A stretch of DNA of 50,844 nucleotides, from contig WHSQ01000009.1 of assembly GCA_009380005.1 (NCBI GenBank), positions 15,347 to 66,190 on the forward strand, written 5' to 3'. Below are positions 1-9,500 of this stretch, in pieces. Numbering within the stretch: position 1 is the stretch's first letter; each line of letters begins with the position of its first letter. The notes under the pieces are model-generated. The model had not been told where the DNA came from and did no database searches. It worked only from the letters and a program-made list of their open reading frames with translations. The position numbers and the translations under genes are program-made. The stretch comes from Actinomycetota bacterium. Lineage in GTDB: Bacteria; Actinomycetota; CADDZG01; WHSQ01.

Positions 1-243
1 CAGCTCGGACCGCACGAGTGCGCGCGCCTTGGCTATCTCGTCTTCGGGGACGCGTAGCTCCTCCGCCGTGAGATGGGCACGGTCGAGACGTCCGGTGTGA
101 TCTATCAGGGCCTCATCGCCGCGCAACCGCACGTCGTCCAGGATCCGGGCGACCGCGTCCCGCGCATCGTCCCCTCCGAGGGGTCTGGGTCGCGGTACGT
201 GCACGGGCGTCGGGCTACCGCGGCCGTCGATCATCTCCAGCAT
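1..243 (-). CDS. hisD: histidinol dehydrogenase, N-terminal part (runs off the window)
   Basis: The first 81 codons of a gene whose rest lies beyond position 1. The reading frame is open to the edge and contains the family-typical stretch of an Ile-Leu-Asp-Asp-Val-Arg helix followed by RGDEALIDHTGRLD (about residues 34-53), as in HisD, the NAD-dependent enzyme that oxidises L-histidinol to L-histidine in two steps in the cytoplasm. Catalytic and zinc residues lie in the missing part. The ATG at 243 lies 9 bp after the stop of the zinc-ribbon gene, so it is probably co-transcribed with dnaE. An ATG three codons further in is an alternative start. The assignment rests on the N-terminus alone. 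Confidence 0.72.
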   Translation of the reverse strand, partial: MLEMIDGRGSPTPVHVPRPRPLGGDDARDAVARILDDVRLRGDEALIDHTGRLDRAHLTAEELRVPEDEIAKARALVRSEL

Positions 244-252
244 GTGCAGATG

Positions 253-495
253 CTATTCGGCCGCCCGGGCGGGCCAGTCGTGGCCGCACGCCCGGCACAC
301 GACCGACCCCATCACGATGGAGAGGCGCGTGTTGCCACAGCGCGGGCAGGCGGTGAGCTCCTCCGTCCAGGCCGGGTGGTCACGCTGGCATTCGGGACAG
401 ATCAGGACCTGCTCGCCCTCAACCACGCCGCGCGCCCACGGCGACGCGCCGCGGACCGGATCGGTCTGGACCCGACCACAGCGGTAACAGGGCAT
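253..495 (-). CDS. small zinc-ribbon protein of unknown function
   Basis: An 80-residue protein with four CxxC knuckles (C3/C6, C33/C36, C50/C53, C67/C70), enough for two rubredoxin-like zinc ribbons. No membrane segment or enzyme motif is visible. It sits between dnaE (10 bp upstream) and hisD (9 bp downstream), all on the minus strand, so the three are probably one transcript. Two-ribbon proteins of this kind often bind nucleic acid or mediate protein contacts, but the sequence does not show which. The function is unknown. The cysteine pattern makes a genuine gene likely, while an antisense frame here lacks any recognisable domain. Confidence 0.7.
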   Translation of the reverse strand: MPCYRCGRVQTDPVRGASPWARGVVEGEQVLICPECQRDHPAWTEELTACPRCGNTRLSIVMGSVVCRACGHDWPARAAE

Positions 496-505
496 GGAGG
501 AAAGA

Positions 506-3500
506 CTACGAGTTGACGAGGGCCGAGGGGCCCAGAAGCTCCTTCAGCTCGGCGAAGAGGCCGTTGCGCGTGTCGACCGCGAACTGGCTGTCGAGTCGTA
601 GGACCGTGGTGCGTGGGCCCCGTCCCAGGTGCAGGAACACCTGGGTGCTTCCGGGATGGGAAGCCAGCACATCCTTCAACCGGTCCACCGTCGTCGGCGT
701 GCAGGAGTCCGCCGGCATGTTGATCACCAACGGACCGGCGTCGCCCAGCTTGGGTTCGTGGATCTCCATCGCCATGAGCTTGGCCGACTCATCACGTACG
801 TCGATATCGACCCGGCCCTTGACCAGCAGTATGGCGTCGGGCCGGAGCAGGGCCGCCGCCTGATCGTAGAGGCGAGCGAAGACGACGACCTCGACGCTGG
901 CCCCCGCGACGTCTTCCAGGGCGAGGGTGACCATGATGTCGCCGCGCTTGGTCACGCGCTTCTGCATCCCGGCGACCAGGCCGCCGACGGTCACCACGTC
1001 GCCGGCCCCGCGGTCCCCCAACGAAGAGATGGACGCGTCCGTCATGCGAGACAGCAGTCCCTCGACCCCCAGGAGGGGGTGATCGGAGACGTAGAGACCC
1101 AAGACCTCCTTCTCCTGGGCCAACAGCATCTCCTTGGGATGCTCCTCGATGGGCACGGCCGTGAAGTGCCCGAGGCCGACGTCGATCCCTCCCCCGTTTC
1201 CGAAGAGGGGGCTCTGGCCGTGGGCCTCCCTCTTCCGGCGCTCCAGCGTCTCGGACGAGATCGCCTCGAACACGTCGAGGAGACCCCGACGGGTATGGCC
1301 GAGCGACTCGAAGGCCCCCGCCTTGATCAGCGATTCAACCGTCTTCTTGTTGAGACATATGAAGTCGACCTTCTCGCAGAATTCGTGGAAGCCGGTGAAG
1401 CTGCCCTTCTCGTTCCGGGCCTCGACGATCTTCTCCACCACCGCCTCGCCCACGCCGCGCACCGCGGACAGCCCGAACCGGACCTCACCGCCGACCGGGG
1501 TGAAGTCCGCGTCGGAGAGGTTGACGTCCGGGATCAGTACCGGGATACCCATCTTGCGAGCCATGTGGAGGTACTTGGGCTTGTCGTCCTTCCGATCCTT
1601 CACGGAGGTGAGGAGAGCGGCGACGTACTCGACGGGGTGATGCGCCTTCAGCCACGCCGTCTGGTAGGCGATGTAGGCGTAGCAGGCGGCGTGGGCCCGG
1701 TTGAACGAGTAATCCGCGAAGCGTTCGATCAAACCCCAGAGGTGGTGGGCCTGGGCTTCGGTCACGCCACCGTTGACACAGCCTTCGACGAAACGCGGCT
1801 TCTCCGCGGCCATGATGTCGCGCTTCTTCTTGCCGATGGCCTTTCGGACCATGTCGGCCTGTCCCGGGGTGTAGCCGGCCAGCTTCTGCAGCGTCTGGAC
1901 GATCTGCTCTTGGTAGACGAGGACGCCGTACGTCTCCCTCGTTACGTCCTCGAGCTCGGGATGTAGGTACTCGATCTTGTTGGGATCGTGCATCCGTTCT
2001 ATGTAGGTGGGGATCTGGTCCATGGGACCCGGCCGGTACAGCGCCACCATCGCCATGATGTGTTCGAAGCGATCGGGCTTCAGCTGGACGAGGTTGCGGC
2101 GCATGCCTTCCGACTCGAGTTGGAAGACTCCGTCCGTCTCGCCGCGCTGGAGCATCTCGAACACCTTGTCGTCCGGGTCCGAGAAATCGAGGTCGTCGAC
2201 GTCGACGTCGACTCCCGTGTTCCGCTTGATGTACTCGAGGGCAAGCTCGATCACCGTCAGGTTGCGGAGACCGAGGAAGTCCATCTTCAGGAGGCCGAGC
2301 TCCTCGACGCCGTTCATGTCGAATTGCGTGACGACCTCGTCGTGATCCCCCCGCTTGAGCGGAAGATGCTCGACCAGAGGATCGCGGCCGATCACGACGC
2401 CCGCCGCGTGGATGCCGGCGGATCGCTTCAGGTTCTCGATCCCGAGGGCGGTGTCGATGATCTGCTTGGCCGCGCCCCCCGCGGCGTACGCCTGTTGTAG
2501 CTCGGGTGACGTCTCCAGCGCCGAACGCAGCCCCGAGTCGCGACCCATGATCAGCGGGGGGTACATCTTGGTGAGCCGGTCGCCCTCGGCATAAGGGAAA
2601 CCCAGCACCCGAGCCGCGTCCTTGATCGCCTGCTTGCCCTTGATCGTGCCGTAGGTGACGATCTGAGCGACATGATCGTTGCCGTACTTGTCGCACACGT
2701 AACGGATCACGTCACCACGCCGGCGCTCGTCGAAGTCGATGTCGATGTCCGGCATCGCGATGCGCTCCGGATTGAGGAAGCGCTCGAACATGAGGTCGTA
2801 CCGCAGGGGGTCGAGCTCGGTCACGCCCAGCGCGTAGGAGACGATCGAGCCGGCCGCGCTGCCGCGACCGGGCCCGACCCTGATCCCTTGATCCTTCGCC
2901 CAATTAACGAAGTCCTGCACGACCAGGAAATAGGCCGGGAACTCCATCTCGTTGATGACCTTGAGCTCGTACTCGGCGCGCTCCGTCACCTCGGGGGTTA
3001 CCGCGTCGTATCGACGGCGCAAACCGTTGAAGACAATGTCCCTCAGGTGGCTTTCGAGCGACGCCCCCTCGGGGACCTGGTAGCGAGGAAGCAAGAGGTT
3101 GCCGAGCGTGATGTCGACGTTGCAGCGCTCCGCCACCTCGAGCGTGTTCTCGCAGGCACCGGGCCACCGCGCGAACTTGCTCGCCATCTCCTCGGGGGTC
3201 TTCAGATAGAACTCATCGGAATCGAACTTGAAGCGGTTGGGATCGGACAGCTCGGAACCGGTGTTGATGCATAACAGCACCTCGTGTGCCGACGCGTCGT
3301 CCTTGTGCGTGTAGTGCGAGTCGTTCGTGGCGACCCAGGAGATGTTCATCTCCTGGCCGATCTTGACGAGCTCGTCGTTCAGGGCACGCTGCACCGGGAG
3401 GCCGTGGTCCTGGAGCTCGAGGTAGAAACGGTCGCCGAATACGTCCCGGTACTGCGCGACCTTCCGCCGCGCCCCGTTCGTGTCGCCGGCGACGATGAGC

Positions 3501-3937
3501 TTCGGGATCTCCGCCGACAGACAACCGGACAGACAGATCAGGCCCTCGGACAGCTCCGCCAGAACCTCGTGGTCGGTGCGGGGGTAGTAGTAGAAGCCTT
3601 CCATCCACGCGTCGGTCGATAGCTTGACCAGGTTCTTGTAGCCGGCGTCGTCCGCCGCCAGCAACGTCAGGTGGAACACGCGGTCGCCATGCTCCTTCTG
3701 TGGGGGGCGCTCGTGCCGGTCGCCACCGAAGAGGTAGCCCTCCATGCCCAGGATCGGCTTCACGCCGGACTTCGACCCGCTCTTGTAGAACTCCAGGGCG
3801 CCGTACATCACCCCGTGGTCCGTGATGGCACAGGCCGGCATGCCGGCCTCCGCCGCGGCCTCGAACATCTCGCCGACGCGGCTGGCGCCGTCGAGCATCG
3901 AGTACTCGCTATGCGCATGCAGATGGACGAAGCTCAT
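506..3937 (-). CDS. dnaE: replicative DNA polymerase III alpha subunit
   Basis: About 1143 residues, normal for DnaE1. The protein starts MSFVHLHAHSEYS, the first motif of the PHP domain, so I prefer the ATG at 3937 to one eight codons upstream. The C-family palm carries PGRGSAAGS and, at about residues 394-402, the catalytic PDIDIDFDE. The finger region, the tandem helix-hairpin-helix segment and a C-terminal OB fold (VVTVGGLVAGMQKR and following) are present in order. It is the chromosomal replicase, acting with the beta clamp. A second polymerase, dnaE2, is at 46399-49875 and is distinguished by its PDIDIDVES motif. Two DnaA boxes lie in the 284-bp upstream region. Confidence 0.97.
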   Translation of the reverse strand: MSFVHLHAHSEYSMLDGASRVGEMFEAAAEAGMPACAITDHGVMYGALEFYKSGSKSGVKPILGMEGYLFGGDRHERPPQKEHGDRVFHLTLLAADDAGYKNLVKLSTDAWMEGFYYYPRTDHEVLAELSEGLICLSGCLSAEIPKLIVAGDTNGARRKVAQYRDVFGDRFYLELQDHGLPVQRALNDELVKIGQEMNISWVATNDSHYTHKDDASAHEVLLCINTGSELSDPNRFKFDSDEFYLKTPEEMASKFARWPGACENTLEVAERCNVDITLGNLLLPRYQVPEGASLESHLRDIVFNGLRRRYDAVTPEVTERAEYELKVINEMEFPAYFLVVQDFVNWAKDQGIRVGPGRGSAAGSIVSYALGVTELDPLRYDLMFERFLNPERIAMPDIDIDFDERRRGDVIRYVCDKYGNDHVAQIVTYGTIKGKQAIKDAARVLGFPYAEGDRLTKMYPPLIMGRDSGLRSALETSPELQQAYAAGGAAKQIIDTALGIENLKRSAGIHAAGVVIGRDPLVEHLPLKRGDHDEVVTQFDMNGVEELGLLKMDFLGLRNLTVIELALEYIKRNTGVDVDVDDLDFSDPDDKVFEMLQRGETDGVFQLESEGMRRNLVQLKPDRFEHIMAMVALYRPGPMDQIPTYIERMHDPNKIEYLHPELEDVTRETYGVLVYQEQIVQTLQKLAGYTPGQADMVRKAIGKKKRDIMAAEKPRFVEGCVNGGVTEAQAHHLWGLIERFADYSFNRAHAACYAYIAYQTAWLKAHHPVEYVAALLTSVKDRKDDKPKYLHMARKMGIPVLIPDVNLSDADFTPVGGEVRFGLSAVRGVGEAVVEKIVEARNEKGSFTGFHEFCEKVDFICLNKKTVESLIKAGAFESLGHTRRGLLDVFEAISSETLERRKREAHGQSPLFGNGGGIDVGLGHFTAVPIEEHPKEMLLAQEKEVLGLYVSDHPLLGVEGLLSRMTDASISSLGDRGAGDVVTVGGLVAGMQKRVTKRGDIMVTLALEDVAGASVEVVVFARLYDQAAALLRPDAILLVKGRVDIDVRDESAKLMAMEIHEPKLGDAGPLVINMPADSCTPTTVDRLKDVLASHPGSTQVFLHLGRGPRTTVLRLDSQFAVDTRNGLFAELKELLGPSALVNS

Positions 3938-3973
3938 GTCAGTTCCCGGAGTCCGAATCACAAGGGTGTTGTT

Positions 3974-4004
3974 TATCTAAACGCCACCCTGAGACGGAAG
4001 GCAA
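3974..4004 (-). promoter_or_regulatory. possible dnaE promoter
   Basis: On the minus strand TTGCCT (4004-3999) and TAGATA (3979-3974) are separated by 19 bp and lie about 37 bp upstream of the dnaE ATG. Spacing and the -35 hexamer are imperfect, so this is only a candidate. It lies downstream of the two DnaA boxes in the same intergenic region. Confidence 0.3.
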
Positions 4005-4144
4005 GGATGCTGCGTCTAGCTGCTACGACGCGCCGGCGAAGGGCCCGGATGTCGGGAACGCCCGGCCCGGCAAGGGCTCTCCACCGGCTGATCCTCGCGG
4101 GGCCGGACGTCTCTTCCCACCCGATCAGCCCACACCCACGAGCC

Positions 4145-4153
4145 TGTGGACAA
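4145..4153 (-). promoter_or_regulatory. DnaA box 1 upstream of dnaE
   Basis: Exact TTGTCCACA on the minus strand, the GC-rich actinobacterial form of the DnaA box. A second identical box with the same orientation starts 55 bp away. Both are in the rluD-dnaE intergenic region, about 210 and 265 bp upstream of the dnaE start. Confidence 0.55.
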
Positions 4154-4199
4154 CAAGCCCAGCAACCTGGGTCTTTGCTGTTCATCCGGGTCCTCAGGC

Positions 4200-4208
4200 T
4201 GTGGACAA
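4200..4208 (-). promoter_or_regulatory. DnaA box 2 upstream of dnaE
   Basis: Second exact TTGTCCACA on the minus strand, same orientation as box 1. A 6-bp inverted repeat (CAGCAA at 4160-4165 and TTGCTG at 4175-4180) lies between the boxes. It is just downstream of the rluD stop codon. Confidence 0.55.
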
Positions 4209-4221
4209 CTCCGAGGCCGGC

Positions 4222-5142
4222 TCAGGCGGCGGTCGGGTCGGTCACGCCGGCGGCGGCGAGTGCGCTCCGGAGCTCGCCGGGGAGAGCGCTCGTGAACCGT
4301 ACGGTGCCGCCGTCCGGATGGGGGAAGACCAGGCGATAGGCGTGCAGGAAGGGACGGGTCAGGCCCAGGCGTGCCGCGAGCTCATTCGCTCCCCCGTAGG
4401 TCCTGTCCCCGAGTATCGGGTGGCCCAGGTGCGCCAGGTGGACGCGGATCTGGTGCGTCCGGCCGGTCTCGAGGGTTACGTCCAGCAGGGAGACCTCCTC
4501 GGTGGCGGCGAGAACCTCGTAGTGGGTGACCGCCGGACGGCCACCCTGGACCACGGCCATCCGGGTCCGCCGCGCGGGGTGGCGGTCGATCGGTGCGTCG
4601 ATCGCCCCCGATGCCGCCGGCATGGGACCGCGCACCAGTGCCAGGTAGCCGCGCTCGATCGCGCGCCGCTTCAGGGCCTCGACCAGCGATCCGTGCGCCT
4701 CGTCGTCCTTGGCCACGAGTAGGAGGCCCGACGTCTCCTTGTCGAGCCGGTGCACGATGCCCGGGCGATCGGAGCCTGCGAGCGCCAGCGGCTCGCCCAG
4801 CGCTAGAAGCGCGTTCACCAGTGTGCCGCCCTCGTTGCCACCCGCGGGATGGGTGATGAGGCCGGCCGGCTTCGAGATGACCATCACGCGCTCGTCCGAG
4901 TGGACGACGTCGAGCGGGATGTCTTCGGCGCCGGGGGCCGCATGCTCCCGGGTGGCGATCTCGCCGGAGAACACGTCCCCCTGCTCCACCCTCCGGCCCG
5001 GCCGCGTCACCTTACCGGCGAGCGTGACCGCGACGGAGCGCAAGGCCTCCCGCGCGGCCGTCCGCGGCACGCGGGCGAGATGAGCCAGCGCGACGTCGGC
5101 GCGCTCGCCCCCCATCTCCTCGTCGACCCGCCACTCAGCCAC
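4222..5142 (-). CDS. rluD: RluA-family 23S rRNA pseudouridine synthase
   Basis: A 306-residue pseudouridine synthase. An N-terminal S4-like RNA-binding segment (about 1-65) precedes the catalytic domain, with the RluA-family motif HRLDKETSG at 131-139 and catalytic Asp134, then RTHQIRVHLAHLGHPILGD. By family knowledge it converts uridines in 23S rRNA (helix 69 for RluD itself) to pseudouridine. The exact target cannot be read from sequence. The GTG start at 5142 overlaps the lspA stop by 8 bp, the normal lspA-rluD pairing in actinobacteria and a sign of translational coupling. Confidence 0.93.
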   Translation of the reverse strand: MAEWRVDEEMGGERADVALAHLARVPRTAAREALRSVAVTLAGKVTRPGRRVEQGDVFSGEIATREHAAPGAEDIPLDVVHSDERVMVISKPAGLITHPAGGNEGGTLVNALLALGEPLALAGSDRPGIVHRLDKETSGLLLVAKDDEAHGSLVEALKRRAIERGYLALVRGPMPAASGAIDAPIDRHPARRTRMAVVQGGRPAVTHYEVLAATEEVSLLDVTLETGRTHQIRVHLAHLGHPILGDRTYGGANELAARLGLTRPFLHAYRLVFPHPDGGTVRFTSALPGELRSALAAAGVTDPTAA

Positions 5143-5659
5143 TACCCGGGCCCGCTTCCCCGGCGGGTTCTCCGTCTCCCGCGCCGATGAAGCCCTGGAG
5201 CAGGACGAGGCCGACTCCGATCACGATGCAGGAGTCCGCGACGTTGAAGACGGGCCAGACGTGAGGATCGATGAAGTCGACGACCTGACCGTCGAAACCG
5301 CGGAAGAGGCGATCGACCAGGTTGCCGGTGCCCCCTCCGAGGACGAGGCCCAAGGGGATCACGAGGCCCACCTCGCCCGTCCGGCCGACCCATGCCACGA
5401 TCGTGATGATGACCACGATCGTGGCCACGAGGAAGAACTCGGGGAACTCCTTGCCGAAGCCGAAGGCCCCACCGGGATTGAACGTGAGCCGTAACGACAG
5501 AGCGCCTTCGATGATATCTATCGAGCGCCCGCCTCGCAGCCGCGTGAGGGCCCAAGACTTCGTGAGTTGATCGATCAGGACGACTATCGCCGCAGTCAAC
5601 AACAGCGGCCGATACAGCCTCAGCGAGCGCGCTCCTCGCGACGCTTGCAATCCATGCAC
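5135..5659 (-). CDS. lspA: lipoprotein signal peptidase (signal peptidase II)
   Basis: Membrane aspartyl protease that removes signal peptides from diacylglyceryl-prolipoproteins. Counted from the GTG at 5659 (174 aa), the two catalytic aspartates are D116 in GNLVDRL and D142 in FNVADS, within four hydrophobic segments. The frame stays open upstream to an ATG at 5722, but that would overlap the preceding gene by 103 bp. The conserved part begins near LYRPLLLTAAIVV, so a TTG around 5602 just after the upstream stop is also possible. The start is therefore uncertain, the identity is not. The oppA product at 37052-38710 is a likely substrate. Confidence 0.93.
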   Translation of the reverse strand: MHGLQASRGARSLRLYRPLLLTAAIVVLIDQLTKSWALTRLRGGRSIDIIEGALSLRLTFNPGGAFGFGKEFPEFFLVATIVVIITIVAWVGRTGEVGLVIPLGLVLGGGTGNLVDRLFRGFDGQVVDFIDPHVWPVFNVADSCIVIGVGLVLLQGFIGAGDGEPAGEAGPGSG

Positions 5660-6477
5660 AGCAGCGCGTGCGGAAGCGCCTTCAGCCTGGCTGCGTCGAT
5701 CGGACGACCACACCGTTCGCACTTTCCGTAAGTCCCTTCGTCGATCCGGCGGATCGCCCGGGTCATCTGATCTATCAGGTCTCGGATGTTGTTGCGGATA
5801 GACAGATCGCGCTCGCGTTCGAAGGTGGCGGTGCCGGCATCAGCGAAGTCATCGTCCAGTCCCACCTCTCCGGTCATGCCCGACTGGGTGTCGTCGAAGG
5901 AAGCCTCCTCGAGCTCGGCCTCCCGGCGCTGCAGCGACCCGAGCTCCTCCGTCAGCTTGGCCCGGATCGCCTTCAGTTGCCCGGCGTCGAACTTGGCCGC
6001 CCGGACGGGCCGTGGCTTCGGCTGGGGCGCGACCAGCGCCGGCGCCTTCCTCGGCGAGGAAGCCGTTCCCTTCTTCATCGCCGTCCGCGCGGGAGCCTCG
6101 CGGACGGTCTTCTTGGTGGTCTGCCGGGTCGTCCTGGAGGCCGTCGATCTCGTCGTCCGTGCCGGGGCCTTGGCCGCCTTGCTCGCCGCCGTCTTCTTCG
6201 CCGTCTTCTTCGCCACCGTCTTCTTGGCGGGCGTCTTCGCCCGGGTCTTCTTGGCGGGGGTCCTCGCGGCACCCGGCTTCTTGGATGTGGGCTTGCGCGC
6301 GGCCGGCTTCCGGGCGGGGGTCTTCTTGGGCGTGGCCTTCTTGCCCGCGGGCTTGCGTGCGATCTTCGTTCCCTTCCTGGCAGTCGACTTCTTGGGCGTG
6401 GCCTTCCTGGTCGCCGTCTTCTTGGCCGTGGACTTCGAGCGGCTCGACCTGCCCGTCGCTTTCTTCGCCGCGCTCAT
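5620..6477 (-). CDS. histone H1-like tail fused to a DksA/TraR zinc finger
   Basis: A 285-residue protein in two parts. Residues 1 to about 165 are a low-complexity Lys/Ala/Pro/Thr tail made of repeats such as TPKK, PARK and TAKK, like histone H1 or the tail of mycobacterial HupB. Residues about 170-285 are a DksA/TraR domain with acidic coiled-coil helices and a C4 zinc finger (C253, C256, C274, C277; spacing CxxC-x17-CxxC). The tail should bind DNA, and the finger domain may contact RNA polymerase. The architecture and the position beside lspA and ileS match the Streptomyces nucleoid protein DdbA (SCO2075, from memory). A frame continuing upstream is antisense to ileS and not real. Confidence 0.9.
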   Translation of the reverse strand: MSAAKKATGRSSRSKSTAKKTATRKATPKKSTARKGTKIARKPAGKKATPKKTPARKPAARKPTSKKPGAARTPAKKTRAKTPAKKTVAKKTAKKTAASKAAKAPARTTRSTASRTTRQTTKKTVREAPARTAMKKGTASSPRKAPALVAPQPKPRPVRAAKFDAGQLKAIRAKLTEELGSLQRREAELEEASFDDTQSGMTGEVGLDDDFADAGTATFERERDLSIRNNIRDLIDQMTRAIRRIDEGTYGKCERCGRPIDAARLKALPHALLCMDCKRREERAR

Positions 6478-6486
6478 GGGCGGGGG

Positions 6487-6492
6487 ATGGTA
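6487..6492 (-). promoter_or_regulatory. candidate -10 of the histone/DksA gene
   Basis: TACCAT on the minus strand ends 9 nt before the ATG at 6477, so the transcript would have almost no leader. No clear -35 is seen. The 99-bp divergent gap also holds the ileS promoter. Confidence 0.35.
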
Positions 6493-6564
6493 GCACGCCC
6501 CCTTGGCGCTCCTCGGGCTCCTCCGCGGGCGGCGCTCGACGCGGGAACGAGCGTGGCGAGCCGC

Positions 6565-6570
6565 TATCTT
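6565..6570 (+). promoter_or_regulatory. candidate -10 for a leaderless ileS mRNA
   Basis: TATCTT ends 6 nt before the ileS ATG at 6577, which places transcription start at or next to the start codon. There is no Shine-Dalgarno sequence before this ATG. GGGAAC at 6543-6548 is at -35 distance but is not a housekeeping hexamer. Confidence 0.45.
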
Positions 6571-6576
6571 TGCCCG

Positions 6577-9500
6577 ATGCCCGATCCGCTCTACCGACCC
6601 GTCGACGCCAGGGTGTCCTTCCCCGCCCTCGAGGAACGCGTCCTCGAGCGGTGGGCGACCGACCGCGTTTTCGAGCGATCGGTGACCCAGCGAAAGGGCG
6701 CCGGGGAGTGGGTCTTTTACGAGGGTCCGCCCACGGCCAACGGCAAGCCCGGCTTCCACCACGTCGAGGCCCGGGTCTTCAAGGACATCTTCTGTCGCTA
6801 CCAGGCGATGCGGGGCCGTTACGTGTTCCGCAAGGCGGGGTGGGACTGCCACGGCCTCCCGGTCGAGATCGAGGTCGAGAAGGAGCTCGGCATCACGGAG
6901 AAGCGCCAGATCGAAGAGGACTGGGGCATCGAGGAGTTCGTGCGACGGTGCCGGGAGTCGGTGACCCGTTACGTCGAGGACTGGCGCAAGATGACCGACC
7001 GCATCGGCTTCTGGTTGGACCTCGACAACGCCTACTGGACGATGGACCCCGCCTACATCGAGACCGTCTGGTGGATCCTCCGCCAGATCTGGGACAAGGG
7101 CCTTCTCGAAGAGGACTTCAAGGTCGTCCCTTATTGTCCGAGGTGCGAGACCTCGCTCTCGTCGCACGAACAACACCAGCCGGGGGCCTACCAGGACATC
7201 AGTGACCCCTCGGTCTACGTGCGCTTCCCCCTCCTCGACGAGGCCGACACGGCGCTCCTCGTATGGACCACGACGCCCTGGACCCTGCTGGCGAACATGG
7301 CGGCCGCGGTCGGGACCGATCTCCAGTACGTGAAGGTCCCCGACCCCGGCCGGGAGGACGCGTTCCTGGTGCTGGCGGCGGAACGGGTCGACGCCCTGGT
7401 GGGACCCGACACCGAACCCGTCGCGACCTTGACCGGCCGCGATCTCGTGGGCCGCCGCTACGAGCCGCCTTTCCCGTTCGTAGACGCGGGAGACAACGGT
7501 CACACCGTCCGTCCCGGCGACTTCGTGACCACCGAGGACGGGTCCGGCATCGTGCACCTGGCGCCCTACGGCGAGGAGGACATGATGGTCGCCAGGCGCG
7601 ACCGGTTGCCGATCCTCCAAGTGATCGCGCCCGACGGCCACGTCGTGCCGGAGGCGGGCGAGTTCGCGGGTCTCTGGTTCAAGGATGCGGACCCCAAGAT
7701 CGTGGAGTCCCTCGGAGCTCGCGGGATCCTCTATCGAGCCGAGGAGTACCACCACGCGTACCCGCACTGCTGGAGATGCGGAACGCCCCTGATCTATTAC
7801 GCGCGCAAGGACTGGTACGTCCGAACGTCGCAGATCCGGAACGATCTGCAGGCTTCGAACGAGGAAACCAACTGGCAACCGCCCAGCATCAAGTACGGGC
7901 GGTTCGGCGACTGGCTCGTCAACAACGTCGACTGGTCGCTGTCGCGAGATCGCTACTGGGGCACGCCCCTGCCCATCTGGCGGTGCGAAGACGAACACGC
8001 GACCTGTGTAGGGAGTTTCGCCGAGCTGTCGGAGCTGTCCGGGAAGGACGTCTCGGGGATCGATCCGCACCGTCCCTACGTCGATGAGATCGTGTTCCCG
8101 TGCCCGAGCTGTGGCAAGGAAGCCCGCCGCGTCCGGAGCGTGATCGACGCCTGGTTCGACTCCGGGTCGATGCCGTTCGGGCAATGGCACTACCCGTTCG
8201 AGAACGAGGACCTGTTCGAGCGCCGTTTCCCCGCCGACTTCATCTCCGAGGCCATCGACCAGACCCGCGGGTGGTTCTATTCGCTGCTCGCGGTCTCCAC
8301 TCTGGTCAAAGGACAGAACTCGTACCGCAACGTCGTCTGCCTCGGGCTCCTCGTGGACGCCGGCGGGCGCAAGATGTCGAAGTCACTGGGCAACATGATC
8401 GATCCATGGGCGATCTTGAACGAGCAAGGCGCCGACGCGCTCCGCTGGTACATGTACACGACGGGAAGCGCGTGGTCCGCGCGTCGCGTCTCCATCGAGA
8501 TCATCCAGGAGGCTCTCCGTAAGTACTTGCTGACATTGTGGAACACGTACGCGTTCTGGGTGACATACGCGGCTCTGGAGAACTTCGACCCGCGAGCGCA
8601 CGACATCCCCATGACCGAGCGGCCGGAGATGGACCGCTGGATCCTGGCCGAACTGAACCACACCGTTCTGGTGGCGACCGAGGGCCTGGATGACTTCGAC
8701 GCGACCCGCGCCGGTCGCAGGATCGAAGGCTTCGTAGACGATCTCTCCAACTGGTACGTGCGCCGGAGCCGGAGACGGTTCTGGAGATCCGCCGAGGACG
8801 CCGATACGCGAGCCGCCTTCCAGACGCTGTGGGAGTGCCTCGTCACCGTGGCGCAACTGACGGCGCCTTTCACGCCGTTCGTCGCCGACGAGATCTACAC
8901 CAATCTCGCGGCGCGGGATGACCGCGACTCGGTCCACCTCACGGACTGGCCCGAGTGGCGACCGGACCCGGTCGACGATGCCCTGCGCGAGAGGATGCAG
9001 CTGGTCCGCAAGCTGGTCGGGCTTGGACGCTCGGCGCGCACCGAAGCCAAGGTAAGAACGCGCCAGCCCCTCCGGCGAGCCCTCGTGGTGATGCCCGCGG
9101 GGGACAAGTCGAGGATCGCCGCTCTCGAAGGACTCGTTGCCGACGAGCTCAACGTGAAGGAAGTGCAGGTCGCTTCCGGATTGGAGGAGCTGGTCAATTA
9201 CTCGATCAAGCCAAACTTCAAGACGCTGGGCCCGCGCCTCGGACCCAAGGTGAAGGACGTGGCGGCAACGCTCGCTCGTGTCGAGCCGCACGAGTTCGTG
9301 ACACGCATCGAGAACGACGGCAGCGCGGAAGTGGAGGTCGACGGCGGAACGGTGACGGTCGAGGCCGCCGATCTCGACATCCGGGTCGAGGGACGTGAAG
9401 GGTTCTCGCTCGCGCGGGATGGCCCCTACGGCATCGCACTGGATCTCGACCTCGATGAAGAGCTGATCGCAGAGGGGATCGCGCGTGAAGTCGTGCGCGA

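Noticed and set aside
629-1966. 445-codon plus-strand frame inside dnaE
   Set aside because: No recognisable domain and complete overlap with the conserved polymerase on the opposite strand.
3973-4185. 70-codon minus-strand frame between rluD and dnaE
   Set aside because: No ribosome site and no domain. It contains a DnaA box and overlaps the likely dnaE promoter.
4145-4208. Replication origin
   Set aside because: Only two DnaA boxes, no AT-rich region, no dnaA or dnaN nearby.
6478-6576. T-box riboswitch before ileS
   Set aside because: The gap is only 99 bp, lacks a T-box sequence, and the mRNA appears leaderless.
6478-8190. Long minus-strand open frame continuing upstream of the histone/DksA gene, antisense to ileS
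   Set aside because: It is a shadow of ileS in GC-rich DNA. The true start is the ATG at 6477, where the Lys-rich protein begins.
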